Below, one piece after another: positions 46,578 through 55,597 of a stretch of DNA of 64,000 nt. The DNA is from Pseudomonadota bacterium. GTDB lineage: Bacteria > Pseudomonadota > Alphaproteobacteria > Caulobacterales > Caulobacteraceae. A model generated the notes under the pieces. It ran no database searches. It was given only the letters and a program-made list of their open reading frames with translations, and was not told the origin of the DNA. The stretch lies in NCBI GenBank assembly GCA_023390245.1, contig JAEWDF010000036.1, positions 1-64,000 of the forward strand, in the 5' to 3' direction. A program made the translations under genes and the position numbers. Within the stretch, counting starts at the first letter, position 1; every line of letters begins with the position of its first letter.

Positions 46578-47871
46578 CGCGACCCCCGAACAGATCGGCG
46601 CGGCCGCGGACAAGCGCCTGGAACGCCTGCGCGCCGGGCTGAAGCGCCGCCACGCGCGCGAGCGCCGCTTCAAGCTGTACGGCCGCCTGGCCATCGGCGC
46701 GGCGGTGGTCTTCCTGGTCATCCTGCTGGCCCGGATCATCGACCAGGGCCACACCGCCTTCTACGCCCACAGCGTCACCGTGCCGGTCTACATGGATCCG
46801 GCGCGGATCGACCGCGCCTATCCGCAGGGCTCCAACTTCGAGCAGCTGGCCGCCGAGCAGCAGTTGCATCGCTGGGGTGTCCAGGACGACGAACAGGGCA
46901 CGGCCGCGCGCGACATGAAGGCGCTGTTCTCGTCCGAGCTGAAATTCGTCGCCGCCGACCTGGTCGCGCGCCGCGGCGACGTGATCGGCGAGACGGTGCC
47001 CCTGGCCGCGCCCCTGTCCGACGACGCCGACCTGTACCTGAAGGGCGAGATGTCGCGCGACGTGCCCCAGGACCAGCGCCGCCTGAACGACCGCCAACTG
47101 GACTGGCTGGACCGGATGAAGGCCGAAGGCGTGATCGGCGCCCACTTCAACACGGCCCTGTTCACCAACGGCGATTCCACCCAGCCCGAGCTGGCGGGGG
47201 TGCTGGGCGCGGTGGTCGGCTCGGCCCTGATGCTGCTGGTCACGGCCCTGATCGCCATTCCGATCGGCGTCGGCGCCGCCGTCTGGCTGGAGGAGTTCGC
47301 GCCCAAGAACCGCTGGACCGACATCATCGAGGTCAACATCAACAACCTGGCCGCCGTGCCGTCGATCGTCTACGGCCTGCTGGGACTGGCGCTGTTCATC
47401 AACTGGATGCACCTGCCGCGCGCCAGCCCGATCGTCGGCGGCCTGGTGCTGGCGCTGATGGCCCTGCCGACCCTGATCATCGCCACGCGCTCGTCGCTGA
47501 AGGCGGTGCCGCCGTCGATCCGCGAGGCCGCCCTGGCCATGGGCGCCAGCCGGACGCAGACCGTGTTCAGCCACGTTCTGCCCCTGGCCATGCCCGGCGT
47601 GATGACCGGCGCCATCATCTCCATGGCTCATGCGCTGGGCGAGACCGCGCCGCTGTTGCTGATCGGCATGGTCAGCTTCGTGCCCGGCGTGCCGCACGCC
47701 ATCGACCAGCCGGTCGGGGCGCTGCCGTCGCTGATCTACATCTGGGAGAACGCCTCGGAGCGGGCGTTCCACGAACGCACCGCCGCCGCGATCATGGTCC
47801 TGCTGGCCTTCATGATCGTGATGAACGCGGCGGCCATCGTCCTGAGGCGGCGCTTCGAGCGCCGGTGGTGA
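46570..47871 (+). CDS. pstA: Phosphate ABC transporter permease PstA
   Basis: PstA pairs with PstC. The 433-residue product has an N-terminal hydrophilic region, a periplasmic stretch, and a permease core with [18 protein letters not shown] and an EAA loop ([20 protein letters not shown]). The extension before the core (about residues 45-190) is long and soluble-looking. The start overlaps the pstC end by 8 nt, so the two are translated together. Confidence 0.94.
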   Translation: MTDATPEQIGAAADKRLERLRAGLKRRHARERRFKLYGRLAIGAAVVFLVILLARIIDQGHTAFYAHSVTVPVYMDPARIDRAYPQGSNFEQLAAEQQLHRWGVQDDEQGTAARDMKALFSSELKFVAADLVARRGDVIGETVPLAAPLSDDADLYLKGEMSRDVPQDQRRLNDRQLDWLDRMKAEGVIGAHFNTALFTNGDSTQPELAGVLGAVVGSALMLLVTALIAIPIGVGAAVWLEEFAPKNRWTDIIEVNINNLAAVPSIVYGLLGLALFINWMHLPRASPIVGGLVLALMALPTLIIATRSSLKAVPPSIREAALAMGASRTQTVFSHVLPLAMPGVMTGAIISMAHALGETAPLLLIGMVSFVPGVPHAIDQPVGALPSLIYIWENASERAFHERTAAAIMVLLAFMIVMNAAAIVLRRRFERRW

Positions 47872-47875
47872 GAGA

Positions 47876-48820
47876 ATGAAGTTCCGCATCTTCCGCGCGC
47901 CCGACGGCCAGAACGACGGCGGCGATCCGACCGAGCGTCCGCGCATGGGCGGCGACATCCTGCCCGAGGTCGCGCCCGCCAAGGCCGGTGAACGCGTGGA
48001 GCCGCGGCTGGAGGACGCCGAGCCGACGCCGGGCCCGACGGTCGTGGACAGCCCGCCGCTCGGGCCGATCAAGATCGCCGCGCGCGACGTGTCGGTCTTC
48101 TACGGCGACAAGCAGGCCCTGTACGACGTCTCTCTGGACATCCCGGACAAGACCGTGACGGCCTTCATCGGCCCGTCGGGCTGCGGCAAGTCGACCTTCC
48201 TGCGGACCATGAACCGCATGAACGACACCATCGCCGGCGCGCGCGTCGCCGGCCGGATCGCCATGGACGGCGAGGACATCAACGACCGCGCGGTCGATCC
48301 CGTCCTGCTGCGCGCCCGCGTCGGCATGGTGTTCCAGCGCCCGAACCCCTTCCCCAAGTCGATCTACGAGAATGTCGCCTACGGCCCGAAGATCCACGGC
48401 CTGGTCACCGCCAAGTCGGAGATGGACGGCGTGGTCGAAAGCGCCCTGAAGCGCGCCGGCCTGTGGGACGAGGTCGCCGACCGCTTAGGCCAGTCGGCCA
48501 TGGGCCTGTCGGGCGGCCAGCAGCAGCGCCTGGTCATCGCCCGCGCCATCGCCGTGAACCCGGAAGTGATCCTGATGGACGAGCCGTGCTCGGCGCTGGA
48601 CCCCATCGCCACAGCGCGGATCGAGGAACTGATCGACGAACTGCGCGAGCGGTTCTGCATCGTCATCGTCACCCATTCGATGGCCCAGGCCGCGCGGGTG
48701 TCGCAACGCACCGCCTTCTTCCACATGGGCCGCCTGGTCGAGACCGGCGACACCGAGGACATCTTCCAGAATCCGCGCGAACGGCGCACGCTCGACTACA
48801 TCACGGGACGCTTCGGCTAA
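47876..48820 (+). CDS. pstB: Phosphate ABC transporter ATP-binding protein PstB
   Basis: PstB drives phosphate import with ATP. The 314-residue product has the Walker [10 protein letters not shown] (residues 99-107), the signature [14 protein letters not shown] and Walker [12 protein letters not shown]. Compared with the usual ~257 residues it has an N-terminal extension of about 55 residues, acidic and Pro-rich, without obvious domain. It starts 4 nt after pstA and ends 4 nt before phoU. Confidence 0.95.
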   Translation: MKFRIFRAPDGQNDGGDPTERPRMGGDILPEVAPAKAGERVEPRLEDAEPTPGPTVVDSPPLGPIKIAARDVSVFYGDKQALYDVSLDIPDKTVTAFIGPSGCGKSTFLRTMNRMNDTIAGARVAGRIAMDGEDINDRAVDPVLLRARVGMVFQRPNPFPKSIYENVAYGPKIHGLVTAKSEMDGVVESALKRAGLWDEVADRLGQSAMGLSGGQQQRLVIARAIAVNPEVILMDEPCSALDPIATARIEELIDELRERFCIVIVTHSMAQAARVSQRTAFFHMGRLVETGDTEDIFQNPRERRTLDYITGRFG

Positions 48821-48824
48821 TCCG

Positions 48825-49556
48825 ATGAACCAGCACACCGTCAAGGCCTACGGCGACGAACTGAACCAGATCACGGCCGAGGTCGCCCGCATGGGCGGCC
48901 TGGCCGAGGCCCAGGTCGCGGACGCCATCGAGTCGGTCGCCCGGCGCGACATCGCCCTGGCGCGCGCGGTGGTCGACCGGGACCTGAAGCTGGACGCCCT
49001 GCATCGCGACATCGAGAAGAAGGCCATCCGCCTGATCGCCCTGCGCCAGCCGGTCGCCAGCGACCTGCGCCGCACGCTGGGGGCGATGAAGATGGCCTCG
49101 GACCTGGAGCGCACCGGCGACCTGGCCAAGAACATCGCCAAGCGCGCCCTGATCCTGGCCGAGGCGGAGCCGATGCAGCCGCTGACCCGCTCGATCGAGC
49201 GCATGGGCCGGCTGGTGTCGAACCGCCTGCGCGACGTGCTGGACGCCTACACCGCCTCGGAACTGGATCGCGCCATGGCGGTCTGGCAGACCGACGACGA
49301 GGTGGACGAGCACTACAACGCCCTGTTCCGTGAACTGCTCACCTATATGATGGGCGACCCGCGCACGATCGGCGCCTGCACCCATCTGCTGTTCATGGCC
49401 AAAAACCTGGAGCGGATCGGCGACCACGCCACCAACATCGCCGAGACGGTCCATTACGAAATCACGGGCGACGACATCATCGGCGAACGGCCGCGCGCCG
49501 CCGCCGCCTCGACCGACGAACCGCCGACGCCCAACTTGGACACCGATCCGAACTGA
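48825..49556 (+). CDS. phoU: Phosphate signalling regulator PhoU
   Basis: PhoU is an all-helical negative regulator that links PstSCAB activity to PhoR. The 243-residue product carries the two repeated three-helix PhoU modules with metal-binding E/DxxxD motifs ([20 protein letters not shown] and [20 protein letters not shown]). The C-terminal ~25 residues are a Pro/Asp-rich tail. It lies between pstB and phoB. Confidence 0.95.
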   Translation: MNQHTVKAYGDELNQITAEVARMGGLAEAQVADAIESVARRDIALARAVVDRDLKLDALHRDIEKKAIRLIALRQPVASDLRRTLGAMKMASDLERTGDLAKNIAKRALILAEAEPMQPLTRSIERMGRLVSNRLRDVLDAYTASELDRAMAVWQTDDEVDEHYNALFRELLTYMMGDPRTIGACTHLLFMAKNLERIGDHATNIAETVHYEITGDDIIGERPRAAAASTDEPPTPNLDTDPN

Positions 49557-49572
49557 TACGCGGAGAACCGAC

Positions 49573-50265
49573 GTGCAGCCCTATATCCTGGTGATGGAAG
49601 ACGAGGACGCCCTCGCCACCCTGCTCCAGTACAATCTCGAGAAGGAGGGCTATGACGTCGCCGTAGCCTCGGACGGGGAGGAGGGCATGCTCCAGATCGA
49701 CGAGCGCCTGCCCGACCTGGTGCTGCTGGACTGGATGCTGCCCAAGCTGTCGGGCATCGAGGTGTGCCGCCGCATCCGCGGCAAGGCCGAGACCCGCAAC
49801 CTGCCGATCATCATGCTGACCGCCCGCGGCGAGGAAAGCGACCGGGTGCGCGGCCTGGACACCGGCGCCGACGACTATCTGACCAAGCCGTTCTCGATGG
49901 TCGAGCTGATCGCCCGCATCCGCGCAGTGCTGCGCCGCATCCGGCCGGGCCTAGCCGACGACCGGCTGAACCACGGCGACATCGTCGTCGACCGCGTCTC
50001 GCACCGCGTGCGACGCAATGGCAAGGAGGTCCATCTGGGTCCGACCGAGTTCCGCCTGCTGGACCACTTCATGCAGCATCCCGGCCGGGTGTTCAGCCGC
50101 GAACAGCTGCTGGACGCCGTCTGGGGTTCGGACGTCTATGTCGAGGCGCGCACCGTGGACGTCCACGTCGGGCGCCTACGCAAGGCGCTGAACATCGGCG
50201 ACGAAAGCGCCAATCCGATCCGCACCGTTCGGTCGGCGGGCTATTCTCTGGACCTGGAGGGGTGA
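49573..50265 (+). CDS. phoB: Phosphate regulon response regulator PhoB
   Basis: PhoB activates phosphate-starvation genes. The 230-residue product has an N-terminal receiver domain (phosphoacceptor Asp53 in LLDWMLPKLSG) and a C-terminal OmpR-type winged helix (VHLGPTEFRLLDHFMQHPGR, then TVDVHVGRLRKALNIG). It starts at the GTG at 49573, 16 nt after phoU. Its stop codon directly abuts the stop of a convergent toxin gene. Confidence 0.95.
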   Translation: MQPYILVMEDEDALATLLQYNLEKEGYDVAVASDGEEGMLQIDERLPDLVLLDWMLPKLSGIEVCRRIRGKAETRNLPIIMLTARGEESDRVRGLDTGADDYLTKPFSMVELIARIRAVLRRIRPGLADDRLNHGDIVVDRVSHRVRRNGKEVHLGPTEFRLLDHFMQHPGRVFSREQLLDAVWGSDVYVEARTVDVHVGRLRKALNIGDESANPIRTVRSAGYSLDLEG

Positions 50266-50565
50266 TCAGGCCTCCAGGCGCCGGCCACGATAAAGCAGTC
50301 TGAAGATGCGGACGGCGTCGCCCTTCTCATCCACCAGGAAGGCGATGGAGACGCTCTTTTCGAAGCCGATGAGCCGTGCGCCCGGCATGATGTCGTCGCG
50401 CACCGCGCCGCGTTTCGGAAAATGTCGAAGCTGGTCGCAGAAGCCGAGCAGACGCCCAACGAAGCGATCCGCCGCAGCGACGCCAGCGTTTGAGGCGACC
50501 CAGAAGTAGATCGAGTCGAGGTCGGCGAGGGCGGCGGGATCGTAGAGAATCCGCCACGTCTTCAA
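50266..50565 (-). CDS. RelE/ParE-type toxin
   Basis: The 99-residue product matches the RelE/ParE fold: YDPAALADLDSIYFWVASNA at residues ~7-26, then FCDQLRHFPKRGAVRDDIMP and a C-terminal KGDAVRIFRLLYRGRRLE. ParE poisons DNA gyrase, whereas RelE cuts mRNA; sequence alone does not decide. The start is a TTG at 50565 that overlaps the antitoxin TGA (TTGA), since no ATG is suitably placed. It converges end-to-end on phoB with no gap. Confidence 0.86.
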   Translation of the reverse strand: MKTWRILYDPAALADLDSIYFWVASNAGVAAADRFVGRLLGFCDQLRHFPKRGAVRDDIMPGARLIGFEKSVSIAFLVDEKGDAVRIFRLLYRGRRLEA

Positions 50566-50843
50566 CGGCCGGTCTTTCCCGCCCGATAGCGCGCCTTGAT
50601 CCCTGCGAAGACCTCTTCGGCCGGAACGCCGGGTGTCTGGTCTCTTTCCCACCGATCCATTGTCGGGACGACTTCTTCCCGCAGCCAGCGCTCGATCTCG
50701 GGGTCCTGGCCGAGAAGGTAGGTTTCCAAGCTCTCGACCACATAGGCCTCGGCGCTTTCGGCAAAGCCCGAGGCCACCCTGGCGTCGATTTCGCGGGCGG
50801 TCTCTTCCGGCAGCTCTACGGTGATCTTGCGGGTCGCGGGCAT
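50562..50843 (-). CDS. Ribbon-helix-helix (ParD/CopG-type) antitoxin
   Basis: The 93-residue product begins MPATRKITVELPEETAREID, a ribbon-helix-helix strand and first helix. An acidic helical C-terminal half follows that would wrap the toxin. Such antitoxins also repress their own promoter. Its TGA overlaps the toxin TTG start. The region between it and hslO (50844-50882) is 39 nt and should hold its promoter or be read through from hslO. Confidence 0.86.
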   Translation of the reverse strand: MPATRKITVELPEETAREIDARVASGFAESAEAYVVESLETYLLGQDPEIERWLREEVVPTMDRWERDQTPGVPAEEVFAGIKARYRAGKTGR

Positions 50844-50882
50844 GGCGTGATCCTCTCACGAAATCGCCCGGCCCGCCACGGG

Positions 50883-51830
50883 TCAGACCTGCGCCGCCAC
50901 CACCTCGCCGGGCTCCACCTCATAGACTGTGGAGCAGTATTCGCAGGTGACGCGGATCTTGCCGTCGTCCTCGACCATGGCGTCGCGCTCGGCCGGGTCG
51001 AAGGAGGCCAGGACCGCGGTGATGCGGTCCTTCGAGCAGCGGCAGACCGCCGCCAGCGGACGGGCGTCCTCCAGCCGCACGCCGTCCTCGTGGAACAGGC
51101 GGAACAGCAGGGTCTCGGGGCTGATGGTCGGGTCGATAAGCTCGTCGTCGCCGACCGTGGCGAACAGCGCCTGGGTGCGCTCCCAGACGTCGTCGGTCGA
51201 GCCGCGCGCATCGTCGGCGGCGATGACCTGGATCATGGCCCCGCCCGCGCGCCACTGGGTTCCGGCGCTGGTCTGGACCGCCCCGACGGCCAGGCGAACC
51301 TTGGTCGGCACCTGTTCGGACTGCTCGAAATAGTGTTCGGCGCACAGCGACAGGCTCTCGCCCTCGATCGGCGTGATGCCCTGGGTGCGTTCGAAGTCGG
51401 CGCCGCGGTCCAGGGTCATGATGAAGACGCCCTTGCCCAGCAGCGACTGGGCGCCGGGCCGCGCGAAACCCTTGGAGGCTTCGGCCACCTCGGCCTCGTC
51501 ATAGCGGCAGTAGCCGCGCAGCGTCCCGTCCGTGCCGTAGTCGGCGACGACGTAGCGGACCGGGCCGTCACCCTGGGCCTGCACCAGCAGGCGTCCCTCG
51601 AACTTCAGGCTGGAGCCGACCAGGGCGGCCAGGGTGCAGGCCTCGCCCAGCAGGGCGGCGACCGGCTCGGGATAGGCGTGGGCGCTCAGGATGGCGTCGA
51701 TCGCCGCGCCCAGGCGAACCAGGCGGCCGCGCACGGGCCAGCCCTCGATCTGGAAGGCGGCGGCCAGGTCGTCGACGATAGGGGAATGAGGCGCGTGATC
51801 GGTCACGGCGGGTCCTTGGGGAAACGTCAT
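50883..51830 (-). CDS. hslO: Redox-regulated chaperone Hsp33
   Basis: Hsp33 becomes an active holdase when its zinc cysteines are oxidised. The 315-residue product has a C-terminal zinc site with CRCSK (CxC) and CEYC (CxxC), and the family N-terminal fold (DDLAAAFQIEGWPVRGRLVR). The C-terminal ~35 residues run past the usual end. I chose the ATG at 51830 because the longer upstream frame is non-conserved. It is divergent from an SDR gene across ~166 nt. Confidence 0.94.
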   Translation of the reverse strand: MTFPQGPAVTDHAPHSPIVDDLAAAFQIEGWPVRGRLVRLGAAIDAILSAHAYPEPVAALLGEACTLAALVGSSLKFEGRLLVQAQGDGPVRYVVADYGTDGTLRGYCRYDEAEVAEASKGFARPGAQSLLGKGVFIMTLDRGADFERTQGITPIEGESLSLCAEHYFEQSEQVPTKVRLAVGAVQTSAGTQWRAGGAMIQVIAADDARGSTDDVWERTQALFATVGDDELIDPTISPETLLFRLFHEDGVRLEDARPLAAVCRCSKDRITAVLASFDPAERDAMVEDDGKIRVTCEYCSTVYEVEPGEVVAAQV

Positions 51831-51996
51831 GTCGGGATCGGCGCTATTTAGGCGCCCGACGGGACCTTGGTAAGACCCCGTGGACGCGGAACGGAACCCG
51901 GGCCGATTCCGGCCCGTTGCGGCCCGACAAGTCTCGACAATCGGCGACGGAAAGCTCGACAATGCACGGAAGGGACCTCGAACGAGAACGGCGGAC

Positions 51997-53406
51997 ATGA
52001 GCGCGAAACCCAAGCTGAAGCCCCTGGACCAGCAGGCCGTGGCGATCACCGGCGCCACCTCCGGCATCGGCCTGGCCACGGCGCGGCGCGCGGCGCGGGC
52101 CGGCGCGCGCGTCTTCCTGATCGCGCGCGGCGAACAGGACCTGCGCAAACTGTGCGAGGAGTTGCAGGCCGAGGGCGCACGGGTCGCTTGGGCCGCGGCC
52201 GATGTGGCGGACCCCGAGTCCCTGGCGGCGGCGGCCGAGAAGTGCCAGCGCCTGTTCGGCGGCTTCGACACCTGGGTCAACAATGCGGGGGTGTCGATCT
52301 TCGGCCCGATCCGCGAGACGACGCTGGAGGACCATCGCCGGCTGTTCGAGACCAACTACTGGGGCGTGGTCAACGGCTCCATGACGGCGGTGGAGCACCT
52401 GCGCGGACGGCCGGGCGGCGGAGCGATCATCAATGTCGGTTCGATCCTGTCGGACGCGCCGGTTCCGGTTCAGGGGATCTATTCGGCGTCCAAGCATGCG
52501 GTGAAGGGCTTCACCAATGCGCTGAGGATGGAACTGCTCCGCGAGCGATCCCCGATCGCCCTGACGCTGGTGAAGCCGGCGGCGGTGGACACGCCCTACA
52601 ACCGGCACGCCCGCAACCTGACGGGACAGGCGGTGCAGAATCCGCAGCCGGTCTATGCGGCCCATGTCGTGGCCGACACCATCCTGTACTGCGCGACCCA
52701 TCCGATCCGCGAGATCACCGTGGGAGGCGGCGGGCGGATCATCGCCTCCTTCTACGCGGCCCTGCCGGGCGTGGCGGAACCACTTTTCGCGCGGTTCGCT
52801 CCTTCGTTGATGCGGGACCGCCGTTCCGCCTACCAGCCGTACGACGACGGGCTCTACGACCCGACCGAGGACGGCCTAGACGAGGAGGTTCACTATCCGA
52901 TGGTCCGCAACTTCAGCGCCCTGGCCGAAATCCGCAAACATCCCGGCGTCAGCGCCGGAACCGTGGCGACCCTGCTGCTGGGCGCCGCGCTCGCGCTGTA
53001 TCTGAACCAGCGCAGCGGCCCGACCCGCTATCAGCGCATCCGGCGCCGCATCGACCCGCGCGGCTGGATCGACACCGAGGCGCTGGGCGGCCGCTTCCAC
53101 GATGCGGTGGACGCCTTCCGCCACGGGGCGCAGGACCTGGGCGAACGGGCGGGCGAATACGCCGAGGACGTCCGCGACAACGCCGAAACCTGGTACCGCC
53201 AGGCGCGCAAGTCGTCGAAGAAGGGCCTGAAGAAACACGGCCGCACGGCCCGCCGCTACGCCGACGAATCGGCCGCCTACGCCCGCGACCACGCCCGGGA
53301 GGGCGGGGCGATGCTGGCCGTGGCGACCCTGGCCGCGGTGATCGGCGCCGCAGTCTTGGACAGCCGTCGACCCGACAGCCGCTTGCGCCGGATCGTCAGG
53401 TCCTGA
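51997..53406 (+). CDS. Short-chain dehydrogenase with C-terminal membrane and basic helical tail
   Basis: The 469-residue product has a complete SDR core in residues ~1-280: cofactor site TGATSGIGLA, NNAG, active-site serine (INVGSILSD) and YSASKHAVKGF with Tyr and Lys. Past residue ~310 an extension carries a transmembrane helix (GTVATLLLGAALALYLNQRS), a basic and Tyr-rich amphipathic stretch (RQARKSSKKGLKKHGRTARR) and a second hydrophobic segment near the end. The tail suggests attachment to the membrane. Substrate unknown. An intrinsic terminator follows. Confidence 0.88.
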   Translation: MSAKPKLKPLDQQAVAITGATSGIGLATARRAARAGARVFLIARGEQDLRKLCEELQAEGARVAWAAADVADPESLAAAAEKCQRLFGGFDTWVNNAGVSIFGPIRETTLEDHRRLFETNYWGVVNGSMTAVEHLRGRPGGGAIINVGSILSDAPVPVQGIYSASKHAVKGFTNALRMELLRERSPIALTLVKPAAVDTPYNRHARNLTGQAVQNPQPVYAAHVVADTILYCATHPIREITVGGGGRIIASFYAALPGVAEPLFARFAPSLMRDRRSAYQPYDDGLYDPTEDGLDEEVHYPMVRNFSALAEIRKHPGVSAGTVATLLLGAALALYLNQRSGPTRYQRIRRRIDPRGWIDTEALGGRFHDAVDAFRHGAQDLGERAGEYAEDVRDNAETWYRQARKSSKKGLKKHGRTARRYADESAAYARDHAREGGAMLAVATLAAVIGAAVLDSRRPDSRLRRIVRS

Positions 53407-53412
53407 GATTTT

Positions 53413-53456
53413 CATGCCGGAGGCGGCGGAAGCGCGCTCGCCTTCGGCATGTTTTT
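53413..53456 (+). terminator. Intrinsic terminator after the SDR gene
   Basis: CATGCCGGAGGCG (53413-53425) pairs with CGCCTTCGGCATG (53439-53451) with one wobble, and TTTTT follows. It lies 7 nt after the SDR stop and is the strongest terminator in the right half of the window. Confidence 0.93.
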
Positions 53457-53527
53457 AGCGTCGCTGTGGCCCGATTTCAGCAACGCTCGCCTTTGCTGCA
53501 TCCGCGAGGGCGGCTATGAGGGCGCCC

Positions 53528-55420
53528 ATGAGCGCGCGCCCCACCCTGATCCTCGATTTCGATTCCACCCTGGTCGACTTTGAAACGCTGGAGGCGCTGG
53601 CCGACATCGCCCTGGATGGCCAGCCCGGGGCCGACGCCGTGCGGGCGCGCGTCGCCGCCCTGACCGACCGGGCCATGGCGGGCGAGATCGGCTTCGGTGA
53701 GGCGCTGCGCCAGCGGCTGGCCCTGTTGCCGCTGACCCGCGAGCACGTGACCGCGCTGGCGTCGCGGGCGGCGGCGCGGTTGACGCCTTCGGTGCGCCGC
53801 AACCTGGGCTTCTTCCAGGAGAACAAGGGCCGTGTGGTCATCATCTCCGGCGGTTTCCGCGAGGTGATCGCGCCAGTGGCGGAGGCGCTGGGCGTCGCGC
53901 CGGAGCGCGTGCTGGCCAACGACCTGGTCTATGACGAGGCGGGGCGCGTGACGGGCGTCGACGACGCCAATCCGCTGTCGCACGCCGGCGGCAAGCCCAA
54001 GGCGATCCACGCCCTGAACCTGACCGGCCGTGTGGTGATGGTCGGCGACGGCTGGAACGACGCGGAGGTGAAGATCGCCGGCGCGGCCGACGCCTTCTAC
54101 GCCTTCACCGAGGTCGTGCGCCGGCCGACGGTGGTCGAGGCGGCGGACCGGGAGGCGGCGTCGCTGGACGAGGTGCTGCACGCCGAGGGCCTGGCCGGCC
54201 GCTGGTCCTTCCCGCGCAGCCGCATGAAGATGCTGCTGCTGGAGAACATCCACCCCGCCGCCGTCGAGCGGCTGGAGGAGGCGGGCTATTCCGTCTCGAC
54301 GATGAAGGGGGCGCTGGACGAGGACGACCTGGTCGCCGCGATCAAGGGCGTCCACGTCCTGGGCGTCCGCTCCAAGACCAACGTGACCCGCCGGGTGCTG
54401 GAGGAGGCCGACAGGCTGATGGCGGTCGCCGCCTTCTGCATCGGCACGAACCAGATCGACCTGGACGCCGCCTCCGACCACGGCGTGGCGGCGTTCAACG
54501 CGCCCTATTCCAACACCCGCTCGGTGGTGGAGCTGGCCATCGGCCTGATGATCGTGCTGATGCGCGACGTGCCGGACAAGTCGGCGGCCATGCACCAGGG
54601 GCGGTGGAACAAGTCCGCGACCGGGGCGCGGGAACTGCGCGGCAAGACGCTGGGCATCGTCGGCTACGGCGCGATCGGCAGCCAGCTGTCGGTGCTGGCC
54701 GAGGCCCTCGGCATGCGGGTGCTGTTCCACGACCTGTCGGAGCGGCTGGCGCTGGGCAATGCGCGGCGGATGCGCTCGCTGGACGCCCTGCTGGCCGAGA
54801 GCGACGTGATCTCGCTGCATGTCGACGGGCGCAAGGCCAATGCCGAGGTCTTCGGCGCGGCGCAGTTCGCGCGGATGAAGCCGGGCGTGCTGTTCCTGAA
54901 CCTGGCGCGGGGCCATGTGGTCGATGTGGAGGCCCTGGCGGAGGCGATCCATTCTGGCCATGTCGCGGGGGCGGCGGTGGACGTCTTCCCCGCCGAGCCG
55001 CGCACCAACGCCGATCCCTTCGCCAGCCCGCTGCAGGGCCTGAGGAACACGGTCCTGACCCCGCACATCGGCGGTTCGACCGAGGAGGCGCAGGAGGCGA
55101 TCGCCGAATTCGCCGCCGAGCGGCTGCTGGGCTATTTGAACCGGGGCGACACCACCTTCAGCGTCAACCTGCCCAACGTGCAACTGGCCGAGGTGTCGGG
55201 CGCGCACCGCCTGCTGCACATCCACCGCAACCAGCCCGGCGTCCTGGCGGAACTGAACAAGGCGCTGGCGGCGGCGGGGCTGAACATCCTGGGCCAGCAC
55301 CTGAAGACCAACGAGCGGGTGGGCTATGTCATCACCGACGTTGACCGGGACTACGACCGGGACTCGCTGCACGCGCTCAGGACCGTGCCGGGCACGCTGA
55401 AGTTCCGCACGCTGCACTGA
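53528..55420 (+). CDS. Fused phosphoserine phosphatase and 3-phosphoglycerate dehydrogenase (SerB-SerA)
   Basis: One 630-residue chain carries two serine-synthesis enzymes. Residues ~1-230 are a HAD phosphatase: DFDSTLVDFE (Asp10, Asp12), ISGGFRE, GGKPKAIHAL and GDGWNDAE. From MKMLLLENIHPAAVERLEEA at ~233 it is a full-length 3-phosphoglycerate dehydrogenase, with NAD-binding VGYGAIGSQ, LTPHIGGST and a C-terminal ACT domain (LLHIHRNQPGVLAELNKALA) for serine feedback. Steps 1 and 3 of the pathway are thus joined; serC is not here. The ATG at 53528 (alternative 53516) has GAGGG upstream. The arrangement is unusual. Confidence 0.9.
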   Translation: MSARPTLILDFDSTLVDFETLEALADIALDGQPGADAVRARVAALTDRAMAGEIGFGEALRQRLALLPLTREHVTALASRAAARLTPSVRRNLGFFQENKGRVVIISGGFREVIAPVAEALGVAPERVLANDLVYDEAGRVTGVDDANPLSHAGGKPKAIHALNLTGRVVMVGDGWNDAEVKIAGAADAFYAFTEVVRRPTVVEAADREAASLDEVLHAEGLAGRWSFPRSRMKMLLLENIHPAAVERLEEAGYSVSTMKGALDEDDLVAAIKGVHVLGVRSKTNVTRRVLEEADRLMAVAAFCIGTNQIDLDAASDHGVAAFNAPYSNTRSVVELAIGLMIVLMRDVPDKSAAMHQGRWNKSATGARELRGKTLGIVGYGAIGSQLSVLAEALGMRVLFHDLSERLALGNARRMRSLDALLAESDVISLHVDGRKANAEVFGAAQFARMKPGVLFLNLARGHVVDVEALAEAIHSGHVAGAAVDVFPAEPRTNADPFASPLQGLRNTVLTPHIGGSTEEAQEAIAEFAAERLLGYLNRGDTTFSVNLPNVQLAEVSGAHRLLHIHRNQPGVLAELNKALAAAGLNILGQHLKTNERVGYVITDVDRDYDRDSLHALRTVPGTLKFRTLH

Positions 55421-55597
55421 CGGGCGGCCGGCGACCTGTTCCCGCCCTCGGCCGATCGTCCCCGGTGACGACGGAAGAGGGAGGGGAGACGCGAAGAAAA
55501 TCCTCCGAAGGCTGACGTAGCGGCATCTTGCGTCCGGCGAGAACAGGCGCATCCTGCGGTGCAACGGCCGCGAGCATGACGGCCGCGGGAGGATTTC

